A stretch of 64,000 bases of DNA from Lojkania enalia. Its lineage: Eukaryota; Ascomycota; Dothideomycetes; Pleosporales. Below the pieces are notes generated by a model. The model saw only the letters and a program-made list of their open reading frames with translations, ran no database searches and was not told where the DNA came from. Within the stretch, counting starts at the first letter, position 1, and each line of letters opens with the position of its first letter. Positions 59,205 to 64,000 of the stretch are shown piece after piece. The stretch covers positions 194,858 to 258,857 of the forward strand of contig ML986619.1 in NCBI GenBank assembly GCA_010094045.1. Reading direction: 5' to 3'. The translations under genes and the position numbers were made by a program.

Positions 59205-60239
59205 TCAAACGCAAATGCTGGCCGGATCGTCGCTAATAAGCCCACAGATCATCCGATTTCCTTTAGCAGTTCCATACACCCGTCTGATCTCATCCCTCAA
59301 ATGCTCCCACTGTCTTTGCGAGTCCTCCACCGCTGCAGTCACGGCCCGTACAAAGTTGCCAGGGACCTCATTCCGCGGGACATCATCCGCATCCGCAACA
59401 ATCGTCCCATTGAGATAGACCCAGCCGTGATCCTTATTCATACTATAATGTGTAATTCGATTTCTGCAATCACTGCGGCCGTTCGGCCCATCCAGGAGGA
59501 AATAGCAGCCTGTGGATAGGTTGTAAGGGACCTGTGATGAAATGCTGCCCGTCAGGCGGAGGTCCAAGAACGGCGCGGTATATGGAAGACCAAGGCCCGG
59601 GGGATTCTGTACGCTGGTCGGCTGGTTTGAATTTGCTAGGTCCGCCCAGTTGGAGTGCGAGTAGAAGTCCTGGATGCCGTGGAGTGCGCGGCCGAAGCCT
59701 TCTAGTGCGACACACTTAGCCTTGTCGTTTGTGTTATCTGTCGTTTCGCGGTGATTGTGGTCGCATTCTTCGTCATCATCTAATTCTGTTTGATCCTCAA
59801 TGATATGATCACTTGAATTTAGCATCCTTGCCACGCCACGGACGGCTTGTCCAAACCGCATCCGTAGATGATCGACACAGCGCTGTAGCTGTGCCGTTGC
59901 CTGATCTCGAGTCATTGGGTATCCTGGCGCATCGAGGAAATCCGCGTCGTCACAGTGCGCTTCGGGACCCTCTGGAAAAATATCATCTGGCGAGCCGACC
60001 ATGCCGTTGTCTCCTGTGAGGGGAATTACGCCATGAGTGCCGGCAAGGTTACCGAGAGATATTGGCTCAAAGCAAATTCCATCAGTGTTTTGACCAGGTG
60101 GACACTGGAAAGCGAGGCGACTAATCATTTCGTGTTCGTTGTGTTGACCTAAGATGCCGTTGACTGTGCCAAATGGCTTACATGTAGCAAGCAGAATGAA
60201 ATATGGCACTACCACAAGCACAAAGATATTTCTTTGCAT
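59205..60239 (-). CDS. Secreted HET-C / zinc-phospholipase-C-like protein
   Basis: 344 residues in one exon. I start at ATG 60239 because it gives a signal peptide (MQRNIFVLVVVPYFILLATC, cleavage about residue 20-28); the frame runs open further upstream without a better start. His and Asp residues of a possible metal site occur in GQHNEHEMISRLAF, GIQDFYSHSNWADL and ITHYSMNKDHGWVYL. This spacing resembles fungal HET-C-like (CinY-type) proteins, related in fold to zinc-dependent phospholipase C. Several Cys are present for disulfides. The actual substrate is unknown; HET-C itself is involved in incompatibility, but this protein need not be. It is convergent with the lyase candidate (174 bp between stops), and both are secreted. 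Confidence 0.72.
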   Translation of the reverse strand: MQRNIFVLVVVPYFILLATCKPFGTVNGILGQHNEHEMISRLAFQCPPGQNTDGICFEPISLGNLAGTHGVIPLTGDNGMVGSPDDIFPEGPEAHCDDADFLDAPGYPMTRDQATAQLQRCVDHLRMRFGQAVRGVARMLNSSDHIIEDQTELDDDEECDHNHRETTDNTNDKAKCVALEGFGRALHGIQDFYSHSNWADLANSNQPTSVQNPPGLGLPYTAPFLDLRLTGSISSQVPYNLSTGCYFLLDGPNGRSDCRNRITHYSMNKDHGWVYLNGTIVADADDVPRNEVPGNFVRAVTAAVEDSQRQWEHLRDEIRRVYGTAKGNRMICGLISDDPASICV

Positions 60240-63119
60240 GATATTGGACCTGATGGTCTTCGTTAGTAGTAGGCTACGGTGAGCGAATGAAAGACTTACA
60301 TCTTGAGATAAATCGGTAAATACTATAACAATATACAACGCTTGACTCTGCTCAACAATACAGATTGGAGCAATGGTTAAATTATTGGACACTTATTATT
60401 GAGAGGAGCAAATAACAATAGTAAAAATCATATCCCTGCTTTCGGTGTTCGAATAGGCTCGCTGCTGTATAAACTTGGTCATAGTTCAGCTGCCAAATTC
60501 GGACTAGGGTGCAATCTTCAGCTTCTGCTTTGAGGTTGAACTTCATCTTCTTTCTCGCCGATTCGACGGACGCTGTATCAAGTCGCTGAAAGGGTAAGTC
60601 CACGCGATATTGAGACTTCGCGTTGCAGAAGGCTTTCAACGCAGCAATAGCCGTGATTGGTCGGTTACACCACGTGCTCAAATTTAGTTATTCTGACGTC
60701 GCGGGCTATGAAAGACATTGAAACTAAATAAATCTGGCTAATTCATTATAAATGGTCCATTCGTAGTTTAGGAAACTATATTCATGAAAACATATATTCG
60801 GTCTTCGATTTATTAATCGAGCTTCTTGTGGAAACCGCTTTGTTCTGAACATGAGACACGGTTAGACGTAGGAGTATCATTATGCAATCTAATATAGCAT
60901 ACATAGCCTTATGTCATTTGCGTTATCAGCTTTACATGATTCGCAGATAAGCTCCAAGATTAAAAAAGTTGTCACATGAATGTGTGGACGAAGGTCGAGC
61001 AAAAGATCCCGAATGGAGCCTCGGCGAGAACAACCTGCCTCAACCCGCTGAAGAAAGATACATATGCTTTGAATCACTCATCTCATCACTAAGCGCTTAC
61101 AAAAAACCTGCTTCTAGTCGTTCGCTCTTTGTGTGGCAATTGTTGGACCCTTTAATTGCGTTCTAATGTTGATAGTGTGTGCCGAATATCTCGGCTTAGT
61201 GTGGAACGGTTATTTATGCATCGAAGAGCTTATCGTGATATTTACGAAGTGACTTGCTTGGTATTGTTCACCGCTGGATTCTAGAATAAAAAACATGTCG
61301 TTAGTCTTCCCTATGTTCCAATGCATTTTCCACTACCTAAGTTCTACTCGACATGATTATTAAGTTCTAAAAACCTTTTCGGTAGCCCCATGTAGCCTGC
61401 TTCTAGAATAGTTAGGAGGAACCTGTCAATAAACTAAAGAGAGTCGTGGTAGTGGAAGCCTGCACCTACGGAATCCTCATGTGCCTTCTCCAGTGTTAAA
61501 AATGCTTTTACACTAAACGGAATACTGCAAAATATGGGAGCTCAATTGATTATATTTAGAACGGAAGAATGGGCAAAAGAATGTCTGTTTCCCAAAGTCA
61601 AAGTCACTAGCCTTGTATTGATTACTCTTGCATGCAGGAACAATCTAAATGCCCCTAAAATCGGGAGACAGAGGATCTCATGGACTATAATACCAGCGCA
61701 ATTGCTTCAAAGGGAAGACTGTTAACTAAAAGTAGACGCATGTTAGTGAAATATTTGCGTTAGGGCGAAAAGCCACTACGCTAGGAGATATTCTCTGTTC
61801 AATTCCCCTCCGTTTATTTCTGAAGACCCTTAGAAGCGCTTGTTAAAAGCGTACAAGTCTCTTACTTGGTTTAAAAACATACAGACAACCAGACGATGTG
61901 GTTGAATTGTTCATTGGATTGCAGAGCTTTAAAAAGTCAAGCAACATAAACGATGACTAGAACCTTGAGAAAATCTCCAATATGGAGGCAAGAAGCATTG
62001 CTGTCTACGTCTCTAAAAAAGAAAGACACTAGGAGGAAAGTTCCGTAGGCTTCTGATCGAAATTACCTGCTCCTGTTACCGATAAAGAAAAAACTCAAGA
62101 TGCGACGATGGCAAAGCACCAGGCCGGACTACTTGTCTACTAAAAGAAACTAATAGATAGATCTATGAGTTTGTCTAGAAGGAGAATGCATCCTTTCTGT
62201 TGTCGAGTCCTTGTCTTCTGAAAACGAGTAGCAAGAGGAAAAATCGTACGTAAAGCTAAAACGACAAGGTAAAATGTTGTGATGGATTGCCGCGAGTGAC
62301 TTTCGAATAAATTTTCCAACATAATTCAAATGGCGCACGCCGTTTATAGTCAAGCAGTAATGCCTTCTATGCGCTCTTTTCTAGACTATCCCTCGTCGTA
62401 CATCACTAAAATCTACAGCTTTAGGGAGAGGTGGACTAAGAATTTCCAAGCTTTGACTCTATGACTGGTGTTTTCTAAAAGTTCCTATAGCGACATCGAA
62501 TGGAGTTCACCTACCCTGCACGCTGTCTATGCGTGAGCATGCTGAAATCCACATTCCGAGTTAGTCATGAAGAGTCGGCCTAAAATTTGGATTAAAGCAT
62601 CTTGATGGTCTGTGGTAAAACCGAAAAAAAAAAAAAGAACATTTTTGCCCTCGGGCTAAAAGGACTTTAGTGAGGACTAAATGGAAGAAGGGTGAGCCAT
62701 ATCTAACAGTGATGGTGATCACTATCTTGTGATGACGATAATAACGGAGTAGACACCAGACTCAATAGACGATGACACTATTTCTAGGACCCTTACGGCT
62801 TTTTGACGGCTTTAGAATGAAAAATTGACGCATGGTCATTAAAAATCGAGTTATCGATTTTAATTATTAAGAATTTGAACGCTATTAGCTAATATCTGAG
62901 CATCTACTAAGGATTACCACAAAGCAAAGATGATGAGGTATCTCGGCGACTTCAAAACGCCATGAGGATCAACCGTGCGCAAGCTCTGCACATCCAAGCA
63001 ATAGTAGGAGAAAAAGCCATGAACATTCACTAGAGCAGTAAAACCCAGCCATCCTTCAACCCAAACCTTTGATCTTTGCAGCTCCTTGTATCCAGCTCTT
63101 CGCCATCTTAAACTGCACG
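60240..63119. other. Long gene-free stretch
   Basis: About 2.9 kb. The part next to 60240 should hold the promoter of the HET-C-like gene. Only short frames occur in the rest, which is AT-rich with a pure A run near 62623-62636. It looks like old repeat DNA or silent intergenic DNA, but no element was recognised. Confidence 0.4.
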
Positions 63120-64000
63120 CTACTGCTGAGGGCCCGTAAAAGGATTCTTATAGGGTCTTTCCTCACCTGCCTCAGCTCGTCGATCATACGAAACCATCGC
63201 TCTCTCTGGTCTAGTGATATCTCTAGTGTTCGACGACGTATCCATGGCATCAGTAGTCCCCGCCGTACCAGAAGCGGTGCTAGGATTGTCAACCCTAGAA
63301 CGGGACAGGAGATCCCCAAGCTCCATTTCACCATGGAGGTCGGTAACACGGTTGTGGTTGCGTGCGGCTATTTTGTTGTTAAGGTAGGCAGCCTGAATAG
63401 ATGTCATCAGATAGATCGCCAGACTGTGAGAAGATTAGCACTCAGTTGTGGGAATTCACCTATCAGTTTCTGACACTTACAGTATGCATGCAATAGCTTC
63501 CAACCACGCCCTCGCCGTCATCACTATAATCCTGTGTCTCCGTTGGCTGGCCAAATGGCTTGTTAAAGGGGTAATACAGTAATCGAAATCCACCGGCTGG
63601 CCAGAATCAACAGTCGTCATATGATCAAACTGAGGGAACGTAAGCCAAATACCTGCGGCGAAAGTAGCATCGATGAAACCACCGCGGTTGGTTAAATTTC
63701 GTTTAAAATGGCTAATTGTGTTCATCGAGGCGACGGAGCAGGCAAAGATGGGTACGATGATGCATCCTATGGCAATGGCCCTATTGTACATCAGCTGGTT
63801 TCCTCTTGGCAATAGAAAAGAGATAGGGTAGATTGGGCTAGAAACGTGTGCCTTACGTAGCCTTTGGCGGATAATCAACCGAGAACGGTGTGACGGGATC
63901 AACGATCCATTCATCCCTAAATGTCAACGGCAGCGCACGATATTCATGCCCCTTGCCGTGCTCACTCCAACACGAATAATATTCAGGCATTTTCCAGAGA
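63120..64000 (-). CDS. Membrane protein of unknown function (5' part outside window)
   Basis: The gene runs off the right edge, so only its 3' part is visible. My model has exon A at 64000-63857 (continuing right), exon B at 63780-63481 and exon C at 63423-63120, with introns of 76 nt (GTAAGG...TAG) and 57 nt (GTAAGT...CAG). The product shows WSEHGKGHEYRALPLTF, a helix AIAIGCIIVPIFACSV, a second possible helix spanning the B/C join (AWLEAIACILLAIYLMTS), then a charged, probably disordered tail. An alternative is also in frame: a 56-nt intron within exon B that switches to a second open frame (GGFRLLYYPFNKPFGQPTET). I cannot choose firmly between them. The family was not recognised. Confidence 0.5.

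Noticed and set aside
1..64000. tRNA, rRNA or CRISPR features
   Set aside because: I scanned by eye for B-box-like GGTTCGAATCC contexts with a matching A box, for rRNA and for regular spacer arrays, and found none convincing. A covariance-model scan would be needed to exclude small RNAs.

Overview
The window is nuclear DNA of a filamentous ascomycete (Pezizomycotina; Leotiomycetes would fit, but that is only an inference). The evidence is short introns of about 45-90 nt with GTAAGT-like donors and CTAAC/CTGAC branch points, fungus-specific families (Clr5, TRI12-type MFS, DUF8035-type, C2H2 plus fungal_trans, HET-C-like), and a Fot1/pogo DNA transposon. Gene models were built by hand. I joined exons only where splice signals, reading frame and protein similarity agreed. 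Protein families are named from recognised motifs, not from a search.

Left part (1-9 kb): the 3' end of a Ser/Pro-rich membrane-anchored protein, a small four-helix membrane protein, a heavily broken NACHT-ankyrin (NLR-like) pseudogene at about 3.45-5.80 kb, an RS-domain cyclophilin with an altered active site, and, convergent with it, a CHIP-type TPR/U-box ubiquitin ligase.

Accessory part (9-28 kb): gene-poor and rich in remnants. It holds an intact-looking Clr5-ankyrin protein of 1142 residues, a Fot1-like element with perfect 52-bp inverted repeats and one nonsense codon, two stretches of decayed coding sequence, a short-chain dehydrogenase, a CoA-binding protein with a GC-AG intron, and a gene encoding a long polyproline tract split by two introns.

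Housekeeping part (28-54.7 kb): VMA9 (V-ATPase subunit e, four tiny exons), ARV1, a DUF8035-type Arg/Ser-rich protein, AIM41, NUP170 (Nup155 family), an EXPERA/TMEM97-like membrane protein, a 115-base run of N, a large C2H2 transcription factor with a roughly 3 kb GC-rich upstream region, a MOB-family protein with a long acidic tail, the zinc GTPase ZNG1 (CobW family) and a TRI12-type MFS transporter. These are mostly in convergent or divergent pairs.

Right part (54.7-64 kb): two secreted proteins in convergent orientation (a PcRGLX/YetA-like polysaccharide lyase candidate and a HET-C/zinc-phospholipase-like protein), a gene-free stretch, and the 3' end of a membrane protein gene running off the right edge.

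The genes do not form one pathway. The best leads for something unusual are the NLR/Clr5-ankyrin/Fot1 accessory island, the catalytically altered RS-cyclophilin, the ZNG1 N-terminal motif duplication and the MOB protein with its long tail.
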